Assembly (NCBI GenBank): GCA_934234275.1 | Contig: CAKQHU010000054.1 | Location: forward strand, 1-8,255 | Source of the DNA: an uncultured Phascolarctobacterium sp. | GTDB lineage: Bacteria; Bacillota; Negativicutes; Acidaminococcales; Acidaminococcaceae | DNA: 8,255 nt | Direction: 5' to 3' | Program-made: the position numbers and the translations under genes | The notes under the pieces: generated by a model | The model's input: only the letters and a program-made list of their open reading frames with translations | Told to the model about the DNA's origin: nothing | Databases searched by the model: none | Shown here: positions 1 through 5,481 of the stretch, one piece after another | Numbering within the stretch: position 1 is the first letter of the stretch | How the letters are laid out: each line of letters begins with the position of its first letter

Positions 1-1004
1 GCGCGCTGAGGCTCATCAAAAACGAGCTGCAGCGTATCTGCATCAGGCTGGGTAACGGTTGCCCATTGCTCCTGCTGGTGGTAGCGGATGCGTGCTTTCA
101 CGCGGCGCGGTTCGGTGATAGCGTCGCAGTCGATAAGGTTGATGTTCTTGGCTGTAACGTTCTTGGTAAACAGTCCCTCGTTTGTTGTGAGGATAACAGC
201 GTTGTTCTTGGTGTCAATCTCTTTAACGTACATAGGCTGCGGCAGCGCCAGACCAAGGCCTTTGCGCTGGCCGACGGTATAATGGATAATACCCTTATGT
301 CTTCCGAGTACGTTGCCTGCCTCATCTACGAAGTTGCCGGGATTGAATTTTCGTCCCAGGCGTGCTTCAATGAAATCAGCGTAGGTGCCTGTCTGGATAA
401 AGCAGATATCCTGGCTGTCATGCTTTTTAGCGTTAACAAAACCGTGCTTTTCGGCAATTTCGCGTACCTGCGTCTTGTGCAGACCGCCGAGAGGGAACAT
501 AGCGTGTGCCAGCTGCTCCTGTGTGAGTGAATAAAGCACATAGCTTTGGTCCTTTAAAGGATCGACTGCCTTGCGCAGCAGGTAGCGTCCTTTGGCTTCA
601 TCATAGCTGATTTGCGCATAGTGGCCGGTGACAACATAGTCACAGCCAAGCTCCTGTGCGCGTACGAAGAGCTGGTCGAATTTCAGATAGCGGTTGCAGT
701 CAATGCAAGGGTTAGGTGTTCTGCCATTAACGTAAGCGTCAACAAAGCGGTCGATAACGTCGCGTTCAAAGCGGTCGGCAAAGTTGAAAACGTAGTAAGG
801 CATGCCAAGGCTGGTTGCTACGCTGCGGGCATCTGCTACGTCATCAATGGAGCAGCAGCTGTTGGCTTTGGAAACACCGATATCCTCGTTGGCAAAAAGC
901 TTCATGGTTACGCCGGTGCATTCGTAGCCCTGCTCCAGCATCATCAATGCGGAAACGCTGGAATCAACGCCGCCGCTCATAGCGATTAGTGCTTTCTTGT
1001 TCAT
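1..1004 (-). CDS. mnmA: tRNA-specific 2-thiouridylase MnmA (3' end cut by window)
   Basis: MnmA activates the wobble uridine 34 of Lys, Glu and Gln tRNAs with ATP and transfers a persulfide sulfur to give 2-thiouridine. The protein opens MNKKALIAMSGGVDSS, with the PP-loop ATP site SGGVDSS at residues 10-16. The catalytic cysteine lies in NPCIDCNR (Cys100) and the second, persulfide-carrying cysteine in SQDICFI (Cys201); these match E. coli Cys102 and Cys199. TGHYA and GQRKGLGL are further family motifs. About 334 residues are visible, ending in the C-terminal beta-barrel motif DEPQRA, so some 25-30 residues should be missing beyond position 1. The start is fixed by AGAAGGAG at 1011-1018, 6 nt upstream; the next Met (residue 9) would remove part of the ATP site. 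The start lies inside the end of hydE (41-nt overlap), implying translational coupling. The upstream iscS is the expected sulfur donor. Confidence 0.97.
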   Translation of the reverse strand, partial: MNKKALIAMSGGVDSSVSALMMLEQGYECTGVTMKLFANEDIGVSKANSCCSIDDVADARSVATSLGMPYYVFNFADRFERDVIDRFVDAYVNGRTPNPCIDCNRYLKFDQLFVRAQELGCDYVVTGHYAQISYDEAKGRYLLRKAVDPLKDQSYVLYSLTQEQLAHAMFPLGGLHKTQVREIAEKHGFVNAKKHDSQDICFIQTGTYADFIEARLGRKFNPGNFVDEAGNVLGRHKGIIHYTVGQRKGLGLALPQPMYVKEIDTKNNAVILTTNEGLFTKNVTAKNINLIDCDAITEPRRVKARIRYHQQEQWATVTQPDADTLQLVFDEPQR

Positions 1005-2079
1005 AATTTTCTCCTTCTGATTTATCTAAAGTGCAGCGTACATCGCCTCTGTCGGTTACTATGTTATAGCCTGCTATTTTTACGCGTGCCTCCAGACAGC
1101 CACGGCATTGAGCTGCCTCCTCGCCGGTACAGATTTTGTTGGCGTACAGCTCGTATTTTTTGCGTACTCCTACAGGCGAAAGGTTAGGCATTACGACGTT
1201 GCCGCCGGCCTGCAGCCCCAGTTCGCGTCCGTTGGGATGGATGGTGCCGAGCGCTGTTGTCGAAGGCAGCAGTGCGTAAGGGAAGAGCAGTCGCAGGATA
1301 GAAAGCAGGCGCAACGTCTGCTCTAAAGTACCGCTTGCCATATCCTTAAACGGTGTGTGTTCATGCGTAATATAAGGACCTATGCCAATCATATCAGGCT
1401 GTAGATTTTGCAGAAAGCGCAGGTCGCTGACAAGGTTTTGCGGTGTCTGGTAGGGGGAGCCTACCATGAAGCCGGAACCAACCTGATAACCTATTTCCTT
1501 GAGGTCGAACAGGCAGCGCTTGCGGTTTTCCAAGCTCATGCAGTCTGGATGCAGTTTGGCGTAATGCTCCGCATCCGCTGTTTCATGGCGCAGCAGATAA
1601 CGGTTGGCGCCTGCATCGAAGTATGCTTGATAGCTGGCACGGCTTTTTTCGCCGATGGACAGCGTAATGGCACAGTCGGGATGCTGCTGGCGGATAGCGC
1701 TGACGATGGCGCAGATTTTGTCATCCGTATAATACGCATCCTCGCCGCCCTGCAGCACGAAGGTGCGGAAGCCGAGCCTATAGCCTTCGGCGCAGCAGGC
1801 AAGGATTTCCTCCTGCGTCAGACGGTAGCGCTCCGTGAGGCTGTTGCCGGCGCGGATACCACAGTAGTAGCAGTTGTTTTTGCAGTAGTTGGTGAATTCA
1901 ATCAGTCCGCGGATATAGACTTTGTTGCCGTAATATTGACGGCGGATTTTATCCGCTTCGCAGGCGAGTAGCTTGTTGATGTCAGGTTCAGTGCTTGTTA
2001 TCAGCGTCAACAGCTCTGCATCGCTCAGGTCGTGCTCGCAGGCGAGTTTTTTTATTAAATTGGCAGCTGTTGACAGCAT
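964..2079 (-). CDS. hydE: [FeFe]-hydrogenase H-cluster radical SAM maturase HydE
   Basis: HydE is a radical S-adenosylmethionine enzyme which, with HydG and HydF, builds the 2Fe subcluster of [FeFe] hydrogenase; it works in the cytoplasm. The 371-residue protein has the CX3CX2C motif CKNNCYYC (Cys66, 70, 73), which binds the SAM-cleaving [4Fe-4S] cluster. LQGGED near 109-114, GSGFMVGSPYQT near 201-212 and GIGPYITHEHTPF near 232-244 are typical of HydE. LPSTTALGTIHPNGRE and NVVMPNLSP in the C-terminal half resemble Thermotoga HydE. A second CX7CX2C site (Cys317, 325, 328) matches the accessory cluster site of that enzyme. The start has GGAGGT at 2086-2091, overlapping the iscS stop codon, with a 4-nt gap between the genes. 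About 25 residues after DRGDVR form an Arg- and Glu-rich tail that overlaps mnmA. No hydF or hydG is in the window. BioB and ThiH were considered and fit less well. Confidence 0.95.
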   Translation of the reverse strand: MLSTAANLIKKLACEHDLSDAELLTLITSTEPDINKLLACEADKIRRQYYGNKVYIRGLIEFTNYCKNNCYYCGIRAGNSLTERYRLTQEEILACCAEGYRLGFRTFVLQGGEDAYYTDDKICAIVSAIRQQHPDCAITLSIGEKSRASYQAYFDAGANRYLLRHETADAEHYAKLHPDCMSLENRKRCLFDLKEIGYQVGSGFMVGSPYQTPQNLVSDLRFLQNLQPDMIGIGPYITHEHTPFKDMASGTLEQTLRLLSILRLLFPYALLPSTTALGTIHPNGRELGLQAGGNVVMPNLSPVGVRKKYELYANKICTGEEAAQCRGCLEARVKIAGYNIVTDRGDVRCTLDKSEGENYEQESTNRYERRR

Positions 2080-2083
2080 AATT

Positions 2084-3229
2084 TTACCTCCGTAAGCGGT
2101 TTACCGCTTCTGTAACCTTAGTTATAATTGTTTGGACTTCGTCCATAGTATTGTATTCGCACAGCGAAAAGCGCAGGGCGCTTTGTGCTGTTTCGTGGCT
2201 CAGGCCGAGGGCGAGCAGTACATGGCTGGGTTCGAGCGAGCCTGCGGAGCAGGCGGAGCCGGACGAGCAGCAGATACCTTCGTTGGAAAGCAGTGAAAGC
2301 AAAGCTTCACCGTTTACACCCCGGAAGCTGTAGTTGACAGTGCCGGGAAGGCAGTGCTCACGGCTGCCGTTGAAGCTTGCACCGTCAATTTTATCTAAAC
2401 CGTTGCGCAGAGCATCGCGCAGGCCTGTGATATAAGCAGTGTTTTGCTGCATATTTTCCTGTGCGTCCTTAAGCGCTGCGGCAAGCCCGATAATGCCGGG
2501 AAGATTTTCAGTTCCTGCGCGCTTGCCGCGCTCCTGACCGCCGCCGCGTATAAGGCTTGTAAGCGGAATATTGCTGTTGGCAAATAAAAGGCCGATGCCC
2601 TTCGGACCATGAAATTTATGTGCGGAAAGTGAAAGCATATCAATGTTATCGCGCTGTACGTCAATAGTAAGATGGCCTGCGGCCTGCACGGCGTCGGTAT
2701 GGAAAAGTACACCGCGCTTGCGGCAGATAGCGCCGATTTCGCATATGGGCTGGATGGCGCCTGTTTCGTTGTTGGCGTACATGACGGAAACAAGACAGGT
2801 GGTATCTGTAATAGCTTCTGCTACCTGCGTGGCGGTGACGATGCCGTCAGCCTGCGGACGCAGCAGTGTTACGGTAAAGCCTTGCGCCTCCAGCGCTTCG
2901 AGCGTGTGTAAAATAGCATGATGCTCCATGGCAGTAGAAACGATATGGCACTTTCCCTGCTTTTTGCCGAGGGCCGCAGCGCTGATAAGCGCCTGGTTAT
3001 CTGCTTCGCTGCCGCCGGAGGTAAAGAAAACTTCCTTCGGCGCACAGTTCAGTACCTGTGCTGCCTGCTGCCGTGCGCTAAACAAAGCTGCTGCACTGCG
3101 CTGACCTAAAAGGTGTACGCTGGAAGCATTGGCATATATTTCCTGAAGATAGGGCAGCATTGCCTTGACGGCAACGTCGCTCATTTTAGTTGTAGCTGCA
3201 TTATCTGCATAGATAAATTGCTTTTCCAT
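2084..3229 (-). CDS. iscS: Cysteine desulfurase, IscS/NifS family (group I)
   Basis: This PLP enzyme converts L-cysteine to L-alanine and holds the sulfur as a persulfide for Fe-S cluster assembly and tRNA thiolation. The 381-residue protein begins near YADNAATT (7-14). MEHHAIL carries the cofactor-stacking histidine (about 103), HTDAVQAAGH follows near 177-185, and the PLP lysine is Lys205 in SAHKFHGPKG. The active cysteine is Cys327 in SSGSACSAGSLEPSHVL; this long-loop form is group I (IscS/NifS), not SufS. It is the first gene of the operon with hydE and mnmA, both of which depend on sulfur or Fe-S supply. No iscU follows. The nearest Shine-Dalgarno (AGGAG, 3244-3248) is 14 nt from the ATG, unusually far, but no better in-frame start exists and the family motif begins only 6 residues in. 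IscS versus NifS naming cannot be settled by sequence alone. Confidence 0.95.
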   Translation of the reverse strand: MEKQFIYADNAATTKMSDVAVKAMLPYLQEIYANASSVHLLGQRSAAALFSARQQAAQVLNCAPKEVFFTSGGSEADNQALISAAALGKKQGKCHIVSTAMEHHAILHTLEALEAQGFTVTLLRPQADGIVTATQVAEAITDTTCLVSVMYANNETGAIQPICEIGAICRKRGVLFHTDAVQAAGHLTIDVQRDNIDMLSLSAHKFHGPKGIGLLFANSNIPLTSLIRGGGQERGKRAGTENLPGIIGLAAALKDAQENMQQNTAYITGLRDALRNGLDKIDGASFNGSREHCLPGTVNYSFRGVNGEALLSLLSNEGICCSSGSACSAGSLEPSHVLLALGLSHETAQSALRFSLCEYNTMDEVQTIITKVTEAVNRLRR

Positions 3230-3279
3230 AATAGTAAAACATTCTCCTTCAATAGCGGAAATCCTGCTTTTACTTTTAT

Positions 3280-3285
3280 ATTATA
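3280..3285 (-). promoter_or_regulatory. Proximal -10 element for iscS operon
   Basis: On the minus strand a perfect TATAAT lies about 50 nt upstream of the iscS start. The hexamer 17 nt further upstream (TGTAAA) is a poor -35, so the site would need an activator or is secondary to the distal promoter at 3375-3403. Confidence 0.4.
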
Positions 3286-3374
3286 CGCTTACCGGCGTGA
3301 GATTTACAGAGTCAGCGTCTTTTTGCGGCGTATTTTGAGTAAAATTTAATTCCTACTGTATTAATATGTTTCAT

Positions 3375-3403
3375 ATGGTACATTACAGACCTTTTTTTGT
3401 CAA
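3375..3403 (-). promoter_or_regulatory. Distal sigma-70-type promoter for iscS operon
   Basis: The minus strand has a consensus -35 TTGACA (3398-3403), a 17-nt spacer and TACCAT (3375-3380) as a 4-of-6 match to the -10. It would give a leader of about 140 nt before iscS. Its -35 lies 25 nt from the -35 of the cysK promoter on the other strand. Confidence 0.5.
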
Positions 3404-3428
3404 GAGAAGAAAATTTTAATTCTTTTTG

Positions 3429-3456
3429 TTGACAGGAAGAAAAAAACCAGTATAAT
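3429..3456 (+). promoter_or_regulatory. Sigma-70-type promoter for cysK
   Basis: TTGACA (3429-3434) and TATAAT (3451-3456) are both perfect consensus hexamers with a 16-nt spacer. Transcription should start near 3463, leaving a leader of roughly 165 nt before the cysK ATG. A weaker alternative, TTGACT-N15-TATAAA, lies at 3549-3575 inside that leader. Confidence 0.8.
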
Positions 3457-3466
3457 AATACCTATA

Positions 3467-3480
3467 AATCATCTATGATT
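3467..3480. promoter_or_regulatory. Candidate operator palindrome at cysK transcription start
   Basis: AATCATctATGATT is a perfect inverted repeat with 6-nt arms and a 2-nt centre, placed just downstream of the cysK -10. It has the same 6-2-6 geometry as the palindrome in the rrf2 promoter (5178-5191), and both fit WATYAT-N2-ATRATW. A regulator bound here would block the start of transcription. That the neighbouring Rrf2 protein is the binder is an inference. Confidence 0.4.
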
Positions 3481-3519
3481 ACTAGAGATTACAAACAGAG
3501 GAAATGAGGGATTTTACCA

Positions 3520-3552
3520 ATGAGGAGTTTGCATTTTAGTACACGATGTTGA
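3520..3552 (+). CDS. Possible 10-codon leader peptide upstream of cysK
   Basis: The ORF encodes MRSLHFSTRC and ends with a cysteine codon followed directly by TGA. GAGGG at 3506-3510 lies 9 nt upstream of the ATG, a good ribosome binding site. It lies within the predicted cysK leader and ends 78 nt before cysK. A cysteine codon just before the stop would suit translational sensing of cysteine or Cys-tRNA, as leader peptides do in other amino-acid operons. I see no clear terminator/antiterminator pair around it, and an ORF this short can occur by chance. Confidence 0.3.
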   Translation: MRSLHFSTRC

Positions 3553-3630
3553 CTTTGATTACCTGTTGATATAAAGCAAAAACTAAACGAAGAAAATTAT
3601 TGATATAGAAAGATAAAGGAGCGATTTATT

Positions 3631-4560
3631 ATGGCAATTTATACTAGCATTACTGATTTGATTGGCGGCACTCCGCTGCTGGAGCTGAAAAACTATGAAG
3701 CTGAAAATAAGCTGGAAGCAAAGATTCTGGGCAAGCTGGAATACTTCAATCCTGCCGGCAGCGTCAAAGATAGAATTGCCAAAGCAATGATTGATGATGC
3801 AGAGGCTAAGGGTGTTCTTAAGCCGGGGGCTACTATTATTGAACCAACCAGCGGCAACACCGGTATCGGTCTGGCATCCGTAGCTGCTGCCCGCGGTTAC
3901 AAAATTATTTTGACTATGCCTGAAACAATGAGCGTTGAACGCCGCAATCTGTTGAAGGCTTATGGCGCACAGCTTGTGCTGACTGACGGTGCTAAGGGTA
4001 TGAAAGGTGCGATTGCCAAAGCGCAGGAGCTGGCAGAAAGCACTCCGAACAGTTTTATCCCCAGCCAGTTCACCAATCCTGCTAACCCGGCAACCCACAG
4101 AGCATCTACCGGTCCGGAAATCTGGCAGGATACTGAAGGTAAGGTTGATATCTTTGTTGCCGGCGTAGGTACCGGCGGTACTGTTTCCGGTGTAGGCGAA
4201 TATCTGAAATCCCAAAATCCGAATGTTAAGGTTGTTGCAGTAGAGCCGGCCGGTTCCCCGGTACTTTCCAAAGGTGTTGCCGGTCCGCATAAAATTCAGG
4301 GCATTGGCGCAGGCTTTGTACCCGATACCCTGGATACCAAGGTTTATGATGAAATCATCGCCGTTGAAAACGAAGATGCCTTCAAAACAGGTCGTGCTAT
4401 TGCCCATAAGGAAGGCGTGCTGGTAGGTATTTCCTCCGGTGCTGCTGTATATGCAGCAACTGTGTTGGCAAAACGTCCGGAAAACAAGGGCAAGGTTATC
4501 GTAGCGCTGCTGCCGGATACCGGTGAGCGTTATCTCTCCACTCCGTTATTTGCTGAATAA
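3631..4560 (+). CDS. cysK: Cysteine synthase A (O-acetylserine sulfhydrylase)
   Basis: CysK makes L-cysteine from O-acetyl-L-serine and sulfide with PLP. The 309-residue length is usual. The PLP lysine is Lys46 in [19 protein letters not shown] (71-80) is the asparagine/substrate loop, QFTNPANP at 146-153 precedes [21 protein letters not shown] (178-187) binds the PLP phosphate, and GISSGAA (266-272) has the serine that contacts the pyridine nitrogen. The C-terminus has the conserved [10 protein letters not shown]. CysM and cystathionine beta-synthase are less likely from length and motifs. The start has AAGGAG at 3616-3621, 9 nt upstream. It is transcribed alone from the promoter at 3429-3456 and ends at the hairpin at 4598-4629. 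Its product is the substrate of the divergently encoded cysteine desulfurase, and it converges on an Rrf2-type regulator gene, which suggests shared sulfur/Fe-S control. Confidence 0.97.
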   Translation: MAIYTSITDLIGGTPLLELKNYEAENKLEAKILGKLEYFNPAGSVKDRIAKAMIDDAEAKGVLKPGATIIEPTSGNTGIGLASVAAARGYKIILTMPETMSVERRNLLKAYGAQLVLTDGAKGMKGAIAKAQELAESTPNSFIPSQFTNPANPATHRASTGPEIWQDTEGKVDIFVAGVGTGGTVSGVGEYLKSQNPNVKVVAVEPAGSPVLSKGVAGPHKIQGIGAGFVPDTLDTKVYDEIIAVENEDAFKTGRAIAHKEGVLVGISSGAAVYAATVLAKRPENKGKVIVALLPDTGERYLSTPLFAE

Positions 4561-4597
4561 GCAGATAAAATACATATCACATCCCATTTCCTAACCA

Positions 4598-4629
4598 AAA
4601 GAAAGCAGTCTGCGCGGACTGCTTTCTTT
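4598..4629 (+). terminator. Rho-independent terminator of cysK
   Basis: AAAGAAAGCAGTC and GACTGCTTTCTTT form a perfect 13-bp stem around a 6-nt loop (TGCGCG), 38 nt after the cysK stop. The T-rich 3' side gives a terminator on the plus strand. The A-rich 5' side could also serve the minus strand. Confidence 0.85.
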
Positions 4630-4641
4630 AATTTAGAGCGC

Positions 4642-4674
4642 AAAAAAACCGCCGGCGTTATGCAACCGGCGGTT
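4642..4674 (-). terminator. Rho-independent terminator of the rrf2 gene
   Basis: On the minus strand AACCGCCGG (4666-4674) and CCGGCGGTT (4647-4655) make a 9-bp GC-rich stem with a 10-nt loop, followed by a run of seven T residues (4642-4648, partly within the stem). It lies 5 nt past the regulator stop codon. With the cysK hairpin it insulates the two converging transcripts. Confidence 0.85.
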
Positions 4675-4679
4675 AAACA

Positions 4680-5117
4680 TTAAATTGAATAATTATCAAT
4701 GCTGCGAGCTTTATAGTTGTCGAGAATATCCTGCAGAGTGATATTGTCCAGATAGTCTGCAATAACCTTGTTCAGTCCCTGCCACAGCGGTAAGGTAATG
4801 CATTCGTTGCGGCGTTCGCAGCCTACAGGGTTAAAGTCCAGGCACGCTACCGGTGTAAGGTTGCCTTCTGTCAGGCGCAGGATGCTGCCGACAGTATACT
4901 CACGCGGTGCGTTTACCAGACGGTAACCGCCCTGAAAGCCACGGTTAGCTTGCAGGAAGTTTGATTTATTCAGAATAGGCACAATCTGTTCAAGATATTT
5001 TTTGGAAATGTTTTGTCTTGCCGCAATGTCCTTGAGGGCAACAAAGCCGTTCTGCTGATGCTCTGCCAGATCCAGCATCATGCGCAGGGCATAGCGTCCT
5101 TTAGTTGATATTTTCAT
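4680..5117 (-). CDS. Rrf2-family transcriptional regulator, IscR-like
   Basis: This is a 145-residue DNA-binding repressor/activator of the Rrf2 family, which includes IscR (Fe-S sensing) and CymR (cysteine metabolism). It opens MKISTKGRYALRMMLDLA, the family signature, followed by the winged helix-turn-helix (about residues 26-68: VALKDIA, ISKKYLEQI, RGFQGGYRL). PVACLDFNPVGCERRNEC holds three cysteines (Cys92, 100, 106) spaced C-X7-C-X5-C in the region where E. coli IscR has C-X5-C-X5-C, so a [2Fe-2S] or related cluster is likely. CymR-type members usually lack these cysteines. The start has GGTGGAG about 6 nt upstream. The gene has its own promoter (5169-5197) with a palindrome between the hexamers, suggesting autoregulation, and a terminator (4642-4674). 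Nearby cysK and iscS are natural targets. Family assignment is secure; Fe-S binding and targets are inferred. Confidence 0.93.
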   Translation of the reverse strand: MKISTKGRYALRMMLDLAEHQQNGFVALKDIAARQNISKKYLEQIVPILNKSNFLQANRGFQGGYRLVNAPREYTVGSILRLTEGNLTPVACLDFNPVGCERRNECITLPLWQGLNKVIADYLDNITLQDILDNYKARSIDNYSI

Positions 5118-5132
5118 TGATTCTCCACCTTT

Positions 5133-5143
5133 GAGTTAAACTC
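5133..5143. repeat. Short palindrome in rrf2 leader
   Basis: GAGTT-A-AACTC is a perfect 5-bp-arm inverted repeat just upstream of the rrf2 ribosome binding site. It could be a minor operator or a small RNA hairpin, but its size is close to chance. Confidence 0.2.
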
Positions 5144-5168
5144 GGTAATTATCTATAAACCTACTTAA

Positions 5169-5197
5169 ATTATATGCTATTATGGATAATAAGTCAA
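5169..5197 (-). promoter_or_regulatory. Sigma-70-type promoter for the rrf2 regulator
   Basis: The minus strand has TTGACT (5192-5197), a 17-nt spacer and a perfect TATAAT (5169-5174), about 50 nt upstream of the start codon. The spacer is almost filled by the palindrome at 5178-5191. Confidence 0.8.
5178..5191. promoter_or_regulatory. Candidate autoregulatory operator in rrf2 promoter
   Basis: TATTATggATAATA is a perfect 6-2-6 inverted repeat lying exactly between the -35 and -10 elements of the rrf2 promoter. Binding there would exclude RNA polymerase, the usual way Rrf2 regulators repress themselves. The form WATYAT-N2-ATRATW is shared with the palindrome at cysK (3467-3480). Confidence 0.45.
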
Positions 5198-5284
5198 ATC
5201 GAGAAGGTTGGGTTAGCGGAAGAATAAGCAGCAGGCGGAGATGTTTATGGATAGGCAGATTTTTATAAAGAGAATGCACAGCTT

Positions 5285-5389
5285 TTATCCACCAATCCAC
5301 AAAAGTTATGCACACTGTGGATAACTTTTGTGAAAAACTGGGGATAAGTGGGAAATTATCGGGATAAATCCATCGGGAGAAGTGAATAA
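5285..5389. other. Cluster of DnaA-box-like sequences
   Basis: Compared with TTATNCACA the region holds TTATCCACC (5285-5293, plus, one mismatch), TTATGCACA (5306-5314, plus, exact) and TTATCCACA (5316-5324, minus, exact). It also holds TTATCCCCA (5339-5347, minus, one mismatch), TTATCCCGA (5359-5367, minus, two mismatches) and TTATTCACT (5381-5389, minus, one mismatch). A weaker CAATCCACA lies at 5293-5301. An AT-rich run follows at 5391-5417. Such density is typical of DnaA-binding regions: an origin, a DnaA-titrating site or a DnaA-regulated promoter. No dnaA, dnaN, rpmH or gidA is nearby, so an oriC call is not supported by context. Confidence 0.55.
5298..5332. repeat. 35-bp near-perfect palindrome with two head-to-head DnaA boxes
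   Basis: CACAAAAGTTAT (5298-5309) pairs with ATAACTTTTGTG (5321-5332), and CACA (5311-5314) with TGTG (5316-5319), around a single central C. Only position 5310/5320 (G opposite G) breaks the symmetry. The two exact DnaA boxes form the core. No T-run follows on either strand, so it is not an ordinary terminator. Confidence 0.85.
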
Positions 5390-5422
5390 CCTAATTTTAA
5401 AAAAATCATTTTTACATAGTAC

Positions 5423-5451
5423 TTGCAAGTTATCTCAAATAGTGCTATAAT
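5423..5451 (+). promoter_or_regulatory. Sigma-70-type promoter for the ECF S-component gene
   Basis: TTGCAA (5423-5428), a 17-nt spacer and a perfect TATAAT (5446-5451) lie about 30 nt upstream of the start codon. The -35 is embedded in a perfect 10-bp palindrome ACTTGCAAGT (5421-5430). A second inverted repeat, AATCAC-N10-GTGATT (5449-5470), spans the expected transcription start. Either could be an operator. Confidence 0.75.
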
Positions 5452-5481
5452 CACTAGCTAATACGTGATTGGGAGGAAATA

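Noticed and set aside
66..989. Plus-strand ORFs of 154 and 125 codons opposite mnmA
   Set aside because: The minus strand encodes full MnmA motifs throughout; these ORFs are artefacts of that coding pattern.
1408..1971. 187-codon plus-strand ORF inside hydE
   Set aside because: It is a shadow of hydE codon bias on the opposite strand, with no motifs or signals of its own.
964..2079. Biotin synthase BioB or ThiH instead of HydE
   Set aside because: The CX3CX2C motif is shared, but the C-terminal LPSTTALGT and NVVMPN motifs and the CX7CX2C site fit HydE.
3504..3539. Alternative short ORF MRDFTNEEFAF in the cysK leader
   Set aside because: Its only Shine-Dalgarno (AGAGG) is 2 nt from the ATG, too close, and it competes with the better-placed ORF at 3520.
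3463..3630. T-box or SAM riboswitch in the long cysK leader
   Set aside because: I found no GGTGGTACCGCG-type T-box sequence, no S-box core and no terminator hairpin.
3583..4407. 274-codon ORF antisense to cysK
   Set aside because: It mirrors the cysK reading frame, has no ribosome binding site of note, and its translation has no recognisable motif; cysK is certain.
5298..5332. The 35-bp palindrome as a transcription terminator
   Set aside because: Neither strand has a T-run after the stem and it lies downstream of no gene; the core matches DnaA boxes instead.
5198..5481. Chromosomal oriC
   Set aside because: The DnaA boxes are suggestive, but no origin-linked genes are present and strand bias does not switch cleanly here (the hem genes read towards the cluster); kept only as a candidate DnaA-binding site.
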